Positions 16,597-23,508 of a stretch of 36,518 bases of DNA are shown one piece after another. Under the pieces are notes generated by a model that saw only the letters and a program-made list of their open reading frames with translations, was not told the DNA's origin and did no database searches. The stretch's first letter is position 1. Each line of letters opens with the position of its first letter. The stretch covers positions 1 through 36,518 of the forward strand of contig CAKUZO010000009.1 in assembly GCA_934717895.1 (NCBI GenBank), in the 5' to 3' direction. The DNA comes from an uncultured Candidatus Melainabacteria bacterium (GTDB lineage: Bacteria > Cyanobacteriota > Vampirovibrionia > Gastranaerophilales > Gastranaerophilaceae). A program made the translations under genes and the position numbers.

Positions 16597-17370
16597 ATGA
16601 GAATTCCTCATTTTAGTAATATGCAAGTTGCAAGAGCTATTATTACAGCCAAACAAAACGGGAGACAAGTCGCAAGAGTCGCGCAAAAAGTAATTCCGCA
16701 ACCTGTTGCTACCAGAAAGAATGTAATGACTGCAATGTTTTTAGCATCTTCCGTTATGCCTCATACAAATTATAAACCTGCTCTAAGACTTCAAATGAAC
16801 TGGGGCGAACGAATTTCTATGGCAGTAACTAATGTAAAAAAATCGGTCGCAAAAAAACTTCCTGCCAAAAAAGCTGCTCCTAAAAATATATCAGCTTCAA
16901 ATTTAAAATTAATGGCAGATGGATTTTCTGAAAACACAAAGGAACTTTGCTCAAGATTTAATGCTCTATTGCTACAAAATGATAAAGGAAAAAATTTATT
17001 AAATAATAAAGGACAGTCTTTTATTCACATTGCCCAAAAACATAAAGTAGATCCCGTTGTTTTAATGTCAATTGCTTTACACGAATCAGCTCGTGGAACT
17101 TCCGATGTCGCCAAATTGCGTCATAATATCGGAGGAATAGCATTGAATAAAAAAGGTTTAAAGGGTGTTTATCGTTTTAAGCTGTATAATCGGGTTGAAG
17201 ACTGTATTGATCAGATGGCAGAAACACTATCTATTCATAACAAAAAATCAAATATTCAAACAGTAAAAGAACTTGCAAAAGCCGGAAAATATTGTGCCAA
17301 GAATGAAGCAGACGAGTGGATTGATGGCGTAATGTTTTATGTAAAACGCCTGAAAGGTATTGAAACTTAA
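16597..17370 (+). CDS. Glucosaminidase-domain (LytG/Acm2-like) peptidoglycan hydrolase
   Basis: A 257-residue protein. The C-terminal ~120 residues fit the endo-beta-N-acetylglucosaminidase family: SFIHIAQKHKVDPVVLMSIA (141-160), LHE163SARGTS with the expected catalytic Glu, and HNIGGIAL (176-183). Such enzymes cut glycan strands of peptidoglycan. The first 100 residues are basic, with a weakly hydrophobic patch (43-53) but no clear signal peptide, so the export route is unclear. It is transcribed divergently from the SLH gene, sharing a 156-nt spacer, and converges with the TPR/NHL gene 4 nt away. Confidence 0.78.
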   Translation: MRIPHFSNMQVARAIITAKQNGRQVARVAQKVIPQPVATRKNVMTAMFLASSVMPHTNYKPALRLQMNWGERISMAVTNVKKSVAKKLPAKKAAPKNISASNLKLMADGFSENTKELCSRFNALLLQNDKGKNLLNNKGQSFIHIAQKHKVDPVVLMSIALHESARGTSDVAKLRHNIGGIALNKKGLKGVYRFKLYNRVEDCIDQMAETLSIHNKKSNIQTVKELAKAGKYCAKNEADEWIDGVMFYVKRLKGIET

Positions 17371-17374
17371 AATA

Positions 17375-18241
17375 TTACAATTTATATCGTAATACAGAAT
17401 TACTACCCTGAGAAGAAACAAACAGCAAATCGCCGTCTAGGTGCAATCCATATGGCTTTTGTATGTTTGAAACCTGTACCGTCAAAACTCCGGTAGAAGA
17501 GATTTTCACAACATTGTTGCTGTTGTAATTCGACACATAAATATTTCCGTTATTGTCAGCTGCAAGAGCAATTGGACCATTTATTTTAACATCTTTCACA
17601 TAAACAATTCGTTTTCCGTCAGGAGTGATTTTGTAAATCATATTGTCTGAAAAACAAGCTACATAAAGATTTCCCTTGTTGTCAGTCACAACTCCGGTCG
17701 GACTTGTAATATTATTATACATACCGTTTGTTTCAGGAATTTTTGCAACTTCACCAACTGCATTTACCTTTGCTTCTTCTGCTTTAATGGTCTGCATATC
17801 CGCTCCCATTGACGTTGCAACGGATTGAGCTTTTGCGTAAATGCTACTTTCTTTTGGAATTAACGATAAATAAGCCTTTGCTTTTGCAGTTTGACCTAGT
17901 TTATTGCTAAGTTGTGCCGCTTTATAAACAGATTCATAATCATTTGGATTGCGAACAATAATTTGTTTAAAAACTGCAAGAGCCGCATCATCTTGCTTTA
18001 AATATTCCAAAATTGTTCCGAGATTGTAATATGCGTCAATATAATTTGGATCAAGCTCAATTGCTTGTCGGAAAGATGCCATTGCTCTGTCATATTGCCC
18101 AATTTTGTAGTAGTCAACACCTTGATTATATTGAAGTTTTGCCTCGGTTGAAGGTTCGTAAAAATCATCGGCATTCGCCATAACACAAAAACCTGTGCTT
18201 GCTAGAATTAATAAAGTTATTAGCAGTTTTTTTACATTCAC
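17375..18241 (-). CDS. Secreted TPR / NHL-repeat protein
   Basis: 288 residues with a signal peptide (about 1-24, ending MANA). At least three TPR units follow at about 35-140 (YNQGVDYYKIGQYDRAMASFRQAIELDPNYIDAYYNLG). A set of NHL-type beta-propeller repeats lies at about 175-288 (SPTGVVTDNKGNLYVACFSDNMIYKI, then GPIALAADNNGNIYVSNYNSNNVVKI). Both domains are protein-interaction folds, so a periplasmic scaffold role is likely. The start is GTG: AAGGAGG lies 7 nt upstream. Only about three propeller blades are visible, fewer than a closed propeller needs, so it may oligomerise or be degenerate. Confidence 0.85.
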   Translation of the reverse strand: MNVKKLLITLLILASTGFCVMANADDFYEPSTEAKLQYNQGVDYYKIGQYDRAMASFRQAIELDPNYIDAYYNLGTILEYLKQDDAALAVFKQIIVRNPNDYESVYKAAQLSNKLGQTAKAKAYLSLIPKESSIYAKAQSVATSMGADMQTIKAEEAKVNAVGEVAKIPETNGMYNNITSPTGVVTDNKGNLYVACFSDNMIYKITPDGKRIVYVKDVKINGPIALAADNNGNIYVSNYNSNNVVKISSTGVLTVQVSNIQKPYGLHLDGDLLFVSSQGSNSVLRYKL

Positions 18242-18265
18242 TGTCGAACCTCCTTAAAATTTTTG

Positions 18266-18300
18266 ATAAAAGCCCTCTCTCAACAGAGAGGGCATTATTT
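18266..18300 (-). terminator. Terminator after malQ
   Basis: GCCCTCTCT-CAAC-AGAGAGGGC gives a perfect 9-bp stem followed on the minus strand by TTTT. It separates malQ from the downstream TPR/NHL gene. Confidence 0.8.
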
Positions 18301-18317
18301 TTTCAACTTATGAATTA

Positions 18318-20201
18318 TTAGATAATTTCTTCTAATTTTTCAATCACTTTTTTATTTTTTTCTGCAAATTCATGCCCACGAGCTTCAATTGCCAATTTCA
18401 AGATATTTGCAAGATTAATTGCGTTTAATTCCTTGTAATTGTTTGGCAAACGTAAGCTCCAATTAGCATCACCTGCTGTTCCAGGACGGTTGTATACGTC
18501 ATAAATATTAAAATAATCAGTGAAGAAAATTTGAATATTTTCAGCCTTAGACGCAAATAATTCAACCAATTTTGTTTGAGCCAAAAAGTCCGCATCATCT
18601 GTCAAATGAACGATGATATCATCTTTGTTTGGAGCTTCCGCAAATAAGTCGTCTACAAGGTTTTTGGCATGCAAATATCCAACATGACTGTGAATATTTT
18701 CGTTAGCCCACATTTTAATCGGCTCGTTGTCATGAGTTCCAACCATTGCCCAGCAGCGATTGTCGATATTACAACATCTGTAAGGATCTTTCGGCTTGTC
18801 AGCTTCTACAAACTGAGTAAGTTTCATACCTTGCAAACCGAATTCTTTCATAACTGCGGCAACCGGATTTGTCAAAGTTCCCAAGTCCTCGCAAACAATT
18901 GCATCTTTGTTCAAACCTTCTTCTTTTGCAGCTGCAATAACGATTTTTTCGATTAGTCTGCCATAAGCCTTGATTTGGTCTTTATTAAGCGTTTTTACAC
19001 GTTTTTCTTTGTCTGCTGTTAATTCAGTGTCTAAATCTTCCAATTTTGCAATCGCATATTTTGCAAGTTCAGGGTGCTCAGGAGATGAATACAATCTGCC
19101 TGCACCTTGTTCAATTTTCGGTTTTTTACCTTGTTTGTAAACCCAAGGATCAATCAAGCCTACGATGTGGTCGATACGCACACCACCAGGGTTTTCACGG
19201 AACATTTTTTTGTATAAGTTTTTCAACAATTGTCCGCCTTCATCTAATGAACCGTCAGCGTTGTACATTCTGTCAGGATCCATTACAGGGAAGCCCCAAG
19301 CCTGACCGTCTTTTGAGAAATAATCAGGAGGGCAACCTAAACACCAACCTTTTAAGAATAATGATTGATATGCCCAGCAATCACGGTCTGAAAAAGCAAC
19401 TTGTCTGTCCGCAATCATTTTGATATCGTGCTTTTTGGCAAATTTACGAGTTTCTTCGTTTTGTTTGCTGATTATAAATTGCACAAATTTATACGCATCA
19501 ATAACATCTGCATATTTTGTTTCAATTTCTTTAATTCTGTCACCAAATTGCATTCTTTCTTCGTTAGATTGAGGATTAAACAAGTTTTTATCTGTTTCTG
19601 ACTTCCACATAGGCCAGTAATCGTTGGCATGTTCAACAGACAAAGCTTCATATAAACTGTCTTTATCCAACCAGAAATCGTTTTCTTTTTTGAAATGTTC
19701 AAATTCCTTAGCAAGTTTTTTGTCAGGATTTGCTTTGAAATTATTCCATGCTTCTTGTAGAGCTTCATTTTGTCTTTTATATATATAAGAATAAGCAGTT
19801 TTGTTTGTGTCTTTATTTGGGTTTGAAGCTACAATGTCGTTATATGTTTCTTCTGATAGAATTTTACCCCAAGCCTTTGTTGTCAACTCTTTTAGGTTGA
19901 TAAATAACGGGTTATCAGAAAAAATTGTTCCTGTATATGGAGAAGAGTCACAAGACTTAGTTTTTCCGGCAGGTCCAAGCTGAATTGCATCGAATAATCC
20001 TGATGCGTATTCAATAAATTCTTTTCCGGCATCGGAATTAATACTGCCAAAACCTGTGTTTTGCCCCTCAACAGATGGGAAACTTCCATTATGCATAATA
20101 AATGCAAGATTTTTCTTCCCTAAAACTTTGAGAGCTTTTCTAATTGTTTTTTTAGCTCCATCAGTTAAAACGTTTGATTTGTGTTCTAGTGTACAAGTCA
20201 T
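18318..20201 (-). CDS. malQ: 4-alpha-glucanotransferase (GH77)
   Basis: Transfers alpha-1,4-glucan segments between maltodextrins in starch/glycogen turnover. The 627-residue protein contains the GH77 signatures GCPPDYFSKDGQAWGFP (289-305), the nucleophile in VRID344H, the acid/base in CE438DLGTL and the stabiliser in GTHD491N. It is longer than the ~500-residue plant/Thermus type, with an extra ~110 residues before the CPPDYF block and a charged insert near 360-415. AAGGGG precedes the ATG. It stands alone, bounded by a terminator downstream. With the GlgE-like GH13 gene at 3050 it suggests the cell stores or uses alpha-glucan. Confidence 0.92.
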   Translation of the reverse strand: MTCTLEHKSNVLTDGAKKTIRKALKVLGKKNLAFIMHNGSFPSVEGQNTGFGSINSDAGKEFIEYASGLFDAIQLGPAGKTKSCDSSPYTGTIFSDNPLFINLKELTTKAWGKILSEETYNDIVASNPNKDTNKTAYSYIYKRQNEALQEAWNNFKANPDKKLAKEFEHFKKENDFWLDKDSLYEALSVEHANDYWPMWKSETDKNLFNPQSNEERMQFGDRIKEIETKYADVIDAYKFVQFIISKQNEETRKFAKKHDIKMIADRQVAFSDRDCWAYQSLFLKGWCLGCPPDYFSKDGQAWGFPVMDPDRMYNADGSLDEGGQLLKNLYKKMFRENPGGVRIDHIVGLIDPWVYKQGKKPKIEQGAGRLYSSPEHPELAKYAIAKLEDLDTELTADKEKRVKTLNKDQIKAYGRLIEKIVIAAAKEEGLNKDAIVCEDLGTLTNPVAAVMKEFGLQGMKLTQFVEADKPKDPYRCCNIDNRCWAMVGTHDNEPIKMWANENIHSHVGYLHAKNLVDDLFAEAPNKDDIIVHLTDDADFLAQTKLVELFASKAENIQIFFTDYFNIYDVYNRPGTAGDANWSLRLPNNYKELNAINLANILKLAIEARGHEFAEKNKKVIEKLEEII

Positions 20202-20295
20202 GTTTACCCCTTCTTAAATAACATATCTCTCTATCCTACGCACTTATGTGCAAAAAGATATTACCATGACGTATATTTTTTTTCAAGAAAATAAA

Positions 20296-20317
20296 AACTA
20301 ATTCTAAAGAATTAGTT
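20296..20317. repeat. Perfect palindrome in the malQ-prepilin spacer
   Basis: AACTAATTCT-AA-AGAATTAGTT is a perfect 10-bp inverted repeat. It lies between the divergent malQ and prepilin genes, 30 nt before the prepilin -35 box. It may be an operator dyad. No T tract follows, so a terminator is less likely. The rest of the 316-nt spacer (20202-20517) holds the prepilin promoter and leader, and I see no gene in it. Confidence 0.5.
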
Positions 20318-20346
20318 AAAATTAATTAATAATTAGTAATAAAGTA

Positions 20347-20375
20347 TTGACAAAAATTTAAATATACTATAAAAT
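20347..20375 (+). promoter_or_regulatory. Strong sigma70-type promoter of the prepilin gene
   Basis: Consensus TTGACA (20347-20352), 17-nt spacer, TAAAAT (20370-20375). Transcription would start near 20382, leaving a leader of about 136 nt before the ATG at 20518. It also rules out an in-frame ATG at 20374, which lies inside the -10 box. Confidence 0.75.
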
Positions 20376-20517
20376 GATAGTACAAAAAGATTTCGAAAAA
20401 AGTTTTTATGCACTCCACGTTTTTGGAATAGACGAGAGATTAATAATAAAGAGAGATAAGAGCGTGAAACATTTTGAGAAATCAGAAAGTTTTACAAAAA
20501 AGAAAGGTGAAAAGATT

Positions 20518-21150
20518 ATGACAAAAAGATTCGGCTTTACACTTGCAGAAGTGTTGATTACGTTAGGTATCATCGGTGTTGTAGCTGCTATGACAATGCC
20601 TACATTGATGAACTCAACTCAAGGTGCTCAATATAAAGCAGCTTACAAAAAAGCTTTATCAGCAATTTCTCAAGGTATAACATTGAACGTAGCACTTGAT
20701 GGTTCAAGTTTTGCAGAAGCAGTTCAAGGTACTGCTGGGGATACAGCTACTGCAAATACTGTTGCAAACATCTTGAATTCAAGAATGAATGTTGTAAGTG
20801 CTCAAAAAGGTAAAGCTAACAACGATAGCTATAGCATCAACGGTGTAACAAAAGCAGAGACAAACACTGCATTGTTCTTCAATGATGGTGTAGTATTCAG
20901 CTTCCCAGCTGCTGATTCTAAAAGTTGTACAAACGATCCGGACGGTTCTGGAGCAACAAAAAAAGTTTGTACAGGTTACATTGACGTAAACGGACAAAAA
21001 GGACCTAACAAAGTTGTTGCTTGTGATGGCACAACTACTGGTGCTGCTTGTACAGTATCTAGCCCAACAGACGTATATCCTGTTAAATTCTATGACCAAA
21101 CAATCTTGCCTAACTCAGATGCTGCAAGAGCTGTATTGTACGGCAAATAG
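20518..21150 (+). CDS. Type IV prepilin-like protein
   Basis: 210 residues with a class III prepilin signal: MTKRFG6 then F7TLAE11VLITLGIIGVVAAM. The Gly-Phe cleavage site and Glu at +5 are those read by prepilin peptidase, and the hydrophobic helix (7-30) packs the pilus core. The C-terminal domain has YIDVNGQKGPNK and four cysteines that may pair. This N-terminus is typical of the numerous prepilins of Gastranaerophilales. AAAGGTG precedes the ATG. The gene is monocistronic between its own promoter and terminator. No assembly ATPase or peptidase is in the window, so whether it forms a pilus or a pseudopilus is unknown. Confidence 0.9.
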   Translation: MTKRFGFTLAEVLITLGIIGVVAAMTMPTLMNSTQGAQYKAAYKKALSAISQGITLNVALDGSSFAEAVQGTAGDTATANTVANILNSRMNVVSAQKGKANNDSYSINGVTKAETNTALFFNDGVVFSFPAADSKSCTNDPDGSGATKKVCTGYIDVNGQKGPNKVVACDGTTTGAACTVSSPTDVYPVKFYDQTILPNSDAARAVLYGK

Positions 21151-21180
21151 AAAGAACTTAAAGGCTGATTTAAAAAAGCT

Positions 21181-21213
21181 TAAAAAAGACTCGACAATGT
21201 CGAGTCTTTTTTG
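21181..21213 (+). terminator. Terminator after the prepilin gene
   Basis: AAAAGACTCGACA-ATG-TCGAGTCTTTTTT forms a strong hairpin with T tract about 30 nt after the stop. Confidence 0.9.
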
Positions 21214-21339
21214 TTGAATATTGTTGCTATGTATCGTTATTAGTGTTAACCTACTTGATTTTTTTTTGTGTTTATTGTTTCATAAGAGTACAGTTTTGCG
21301 AAAGCATTACGAGTTCAATTGAAAGAAGACAATTAAAAA

Positions 21340-22206
21340 TTGCCTGAAAAAAATATTAAACTAGCGAAATATGCAGGTTTTTGTTACGGCGTAAAAAGGG
21401 CCGTTGAGACCGTAAAAAAATTAAAAGCGGAAAATCCGGACAAAAATGTTTTTGTTCTCGGGGAATTAATTCACAACACGCAGGTTATCCATGAGTTAGA
21501 AAAACTCGGGATTAAAACATTGACAGAAATTCCTGCAAAAGGTGATGGGATTTGTGTAATCAGAAGTCATGGTGAGAGTCCGGAAGTTATTGAAAAGATA
21601 AAACAAGCCGGATTTGAGCCGGTTGACCTGACTTGCCTTGATGTTAAAAAAGTTCAACAAAAAGCTATCGAACTTGCAAAAGACGGTGATTTTGTTGTGG
21701 TTGTCGGAAAATCAGAGCACCCCGAAGTTATTGCGATTAAAGCAAATGCAAAATTATACAGCGACAATGTTGTTGTTGCGGCATCAGTTGAACAGTTAAA
21801 AGAATATGAGTCGCAAATCAAAGCACACAAGCGTGTTGGGGTTGTAGTTCAGACAACTCAAAGAATAACAACATTAACAAGCATTGTGGACTATTTGATT
21901 TCTGTTGCAAAAGAAGTTCACGTTGCAAATACGATTTGTAAAAGCACGTCAATGCGTCAATCAGAGGCAAAAGAACTTGCCAAAGAAAGTGATTTAGTCA
22001 TCGTTGTCGGTTCTAAAAAGAGTGCGAACACGACTCATTTGGCAGAAATTTTAAAAGATATCACAAAAACAATTCACATTGAAAACGATGATGAATTAGG
22101 TTTGTATCGTGACTTAATCGAGAAATCGCAAAATATTTCAATAACAGCAGGGGCTTCGACTCCGCAGAGCGTTATTGAAAGGGTAATAAAGACGTTAAGA
22201 CAATAA
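21340..22206 (+). CDS. ispH: 4-hydroxy-3-methylbut-2-enyl diphosphate reductase
   Basis: Last enzyme of the MEP isoprenoid pathway, reducing HMBPP to IPP and DMAPP with an iron-sulfur cluster. The 288-residue protein has cluster cysteines at 15 (GFCYGVKRA), 99 (LTCLDVKK) and 200 (ANTICKST), His45, His77 (RSHG), and His127/Glu129 (SEHPEV). The usual TCPxVxxxH reads TCLDVKKVQ, a departure next to the second cysteine. The best start is TTG at 21340, giving MPEKNIKLAKYAGFC, with only a weak purine-rich stretch (GAAAGAAG) upstream. Its stop TAA is also the first unit of a dispersed repeat. Confidence 0.92.
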   Translation: MPEKNIKLAKYAGFCYGVKRAVETVKKLKAENPDKNVFVLGELIHNTQVIHELEKLGIKTLTEIPAKGDGICVIRSHGESPEVIEKIKQAGFEPVDLTCLDVKKVQQKAIELAKDGDFVVVVGKSEHPEVIAIKANAKLYSDNVVVAASVEQLKEYESQIKAHKRVGVVVQTTQRITTLTSIVDYLISVAKEVHVANTICKSTSMRQSEAKELAKESDLVIVVGSKKSANTTHLAEILKDITKTIHIENDDELGLYRDLIEKSQNISITAGASTPQSVIERVIKTLRQ

Positions 22207-22301
22207 GGCGATAAGACGATAAGTTCTTATCAAAATAATATTTTGAGCGTAGCGAACGAAACGGACTTAGTGCCTTAGTAACTTAGTAACCTAGTAACTT
22301 A
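22204..22301 (+). repeat. Dispersed intergenic element, copy 2 (ispH-rpsA)
   Basis: It begins with the ispH stop codon, which is part of the first octamer (TAAGGCGA, TAAGACGA, TAAGTTCT). The right side is ACTTAGTG, CCTTAGTA, ACTTAGTA, ACCTAGTA, ACTTA (22265-22301), the inverted form of TAAGNNNN octamers. The centre has an inner hairpin CAAAAT-AAT-ATTTTG (22231-22245) and the core GAGCGTAGCGAACGAAA (from 22245). The 22-nt core region matches copy 1 at 19 positions. Confidence 0.75.
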
Positions 22302-22356
22302 TACACAAGTCACCACCCACTAAAAAATTTGAATATATCAAGAAAGGAAAATATAA

Positions 22357-23430
22357 ATGACACAAACATTAGACAAAATGGACGAATTTGAAAGATTGTT
22401 AGAAGAATCTTTCTCAAAATCTTATTCTGTTGCTGATATCGTAGAAGGTACAGTTTTGAAAAAAGAAAACGAAGGCTATTTGATTAGCGTTAAAGGTGCT
22501 AAAACAGAAGCTTTCTTGCCAAACAAAGAAATTTCTACATCTACTGAAAATGCAGAAACTCTTGAAGTTGGTGACGAAAGAGAATTTTACGTATTAAAAG
22601 AAGAAAATGATGAAGATAACATGCTTCTTTCTCTTAAAAGACTTGCTTATGCACAAGCTTGGGCACAACTTAACGATGCAAAAGTTCAAGGTGATACAAT
22701 CCTTGCAAAAGTTGTTTCTATCGTTAAAGGCGGTGTTTTGGTTGACGTAGCTGACTTGAAAGGTTTCATTCCTTCTTCTCAATTGAGAACAGGTACTCCT
22801 TTTGACGGTTTGATTGATACAAAAATCGAAGTTAAAGTTTTGGAAGCAGATCCTAAGAAAAACAAACTTATCTTATCTCAAAGACAAGCTGTTGCAGAAC
22901 AAAGAGATCAAGTTGTTGACAATATTTTGTCAGAACTAGAAGAAGGTCAAGTTGTTAAAGGTGAAGTTGTAAGAATTGCTGATTTCGGCGCATTCGTTGA
23001 CATCAACGGAATTGATGGTTTGCTACCAATTTCTGAAATTTCTTGGTCAAGAATTAAACACCCATCTGACGTAATTTCTTTGGGTGATACAATCGAAGTT
23101 AAAATCATCAAAATTGATAACGAATTGAAAAGAATTTCTTTGTCATTGAAAAGAATGGGTGAAGATCCATGGCAACAAATTGAAGGTCAATTTGAAGAAG
23201 GCCAAGTAATCAAAGGAACTGTTAATAAAGTAACCGGATTTGGTGCTTTCATCAACATTTTCCCAGGTGTAGAAGCATTATTGCCTGTATCTGAAATGAG
23301 CAACGAAAACGTAAATCCGTTCAACGAATTCAAAATTGGCGATAGCGTAGAAGTTCTTATTAAGAAATTCACTCCGCAAGAACACAGAATTGCTTTAAGC
23401 ATCAAAGACATCAACAAAGACGCTGAGTAG
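22357..23430 (+). CDS. rpsA: 30S ribosomal protein S1
   Basis: Binds mRNA on the 30S subunit and helps initiation. The 357-residue protein contains four S1/OB domains at about 27-98, 112-176, 194-262 and 279-350. The third and fourth are the most canonical (GEVVRIADFGAFVDINGIDG and GTVNKVTGFGAFINIFPGVEA). Six-domain proteobacterial S1 is longer; this four-domain form resembles those of Gram-positives and is near the cyanobacterial size. AGAAAGGA precedes the ATG. Codon use is biased as expected for a highly expressed gene. Confidence 0.93.
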   Translation: MTQTLDKMDEFERLLEESFSKSYSVADIVEGTVLKKENEGYLISVKGAKTEAFLPNKEISTSTENAETLEVGDEREFYVLKEENDEDNMLLSLKRLAYAQAWAQLNDAKVQGDTILAKVVSIVKGGVLVDVADLKGFIPSSQLRTGTPFDGLIDTKIEVKVLEADPKKNKLILSQRQAVAEQRDQVVDNILSELEEGQVVKGEVVRIADFGAFVDINGIDGLLPISEISWSRIKHPSDVISLGDTIEVKIIKIDNELKRISLSLKRMGEDPWQQIEGQFEEGQVIKGTVNKVTGFGAFINIFPGVEALLPVSEMSNENVNPFNEFKIGDSVEVLIKKFTPQEHRIALSIKDINKDAE

Positions 23431-23456
23431 TTCAGAGTTTTGATTTGTATTTAACA

Positions 23457-23492
23457 TAAAAACGCCCCTGAAAATTCAGAGGCGTTTTTTCT
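23457..23492. terminator. Bidirectional terminator
   Basis: AAAACGCCCCTGA and TCAGAGGCGTTTTTT pair around AAAT with a T tract. It serves rpsA and the convergent 840-residue orphan. Confidence 0.88.
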
Positions 23493-23508
23493 ACAAATTT
23501 CCACCTGA

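Noticed and set aside
22204..22301. rho-independent terminator of ispH
   Set aside because: There is no GC-rich stem with T tract; the octamer arrays and shared core are better described as a dispersed element, though it could still affect transcription.
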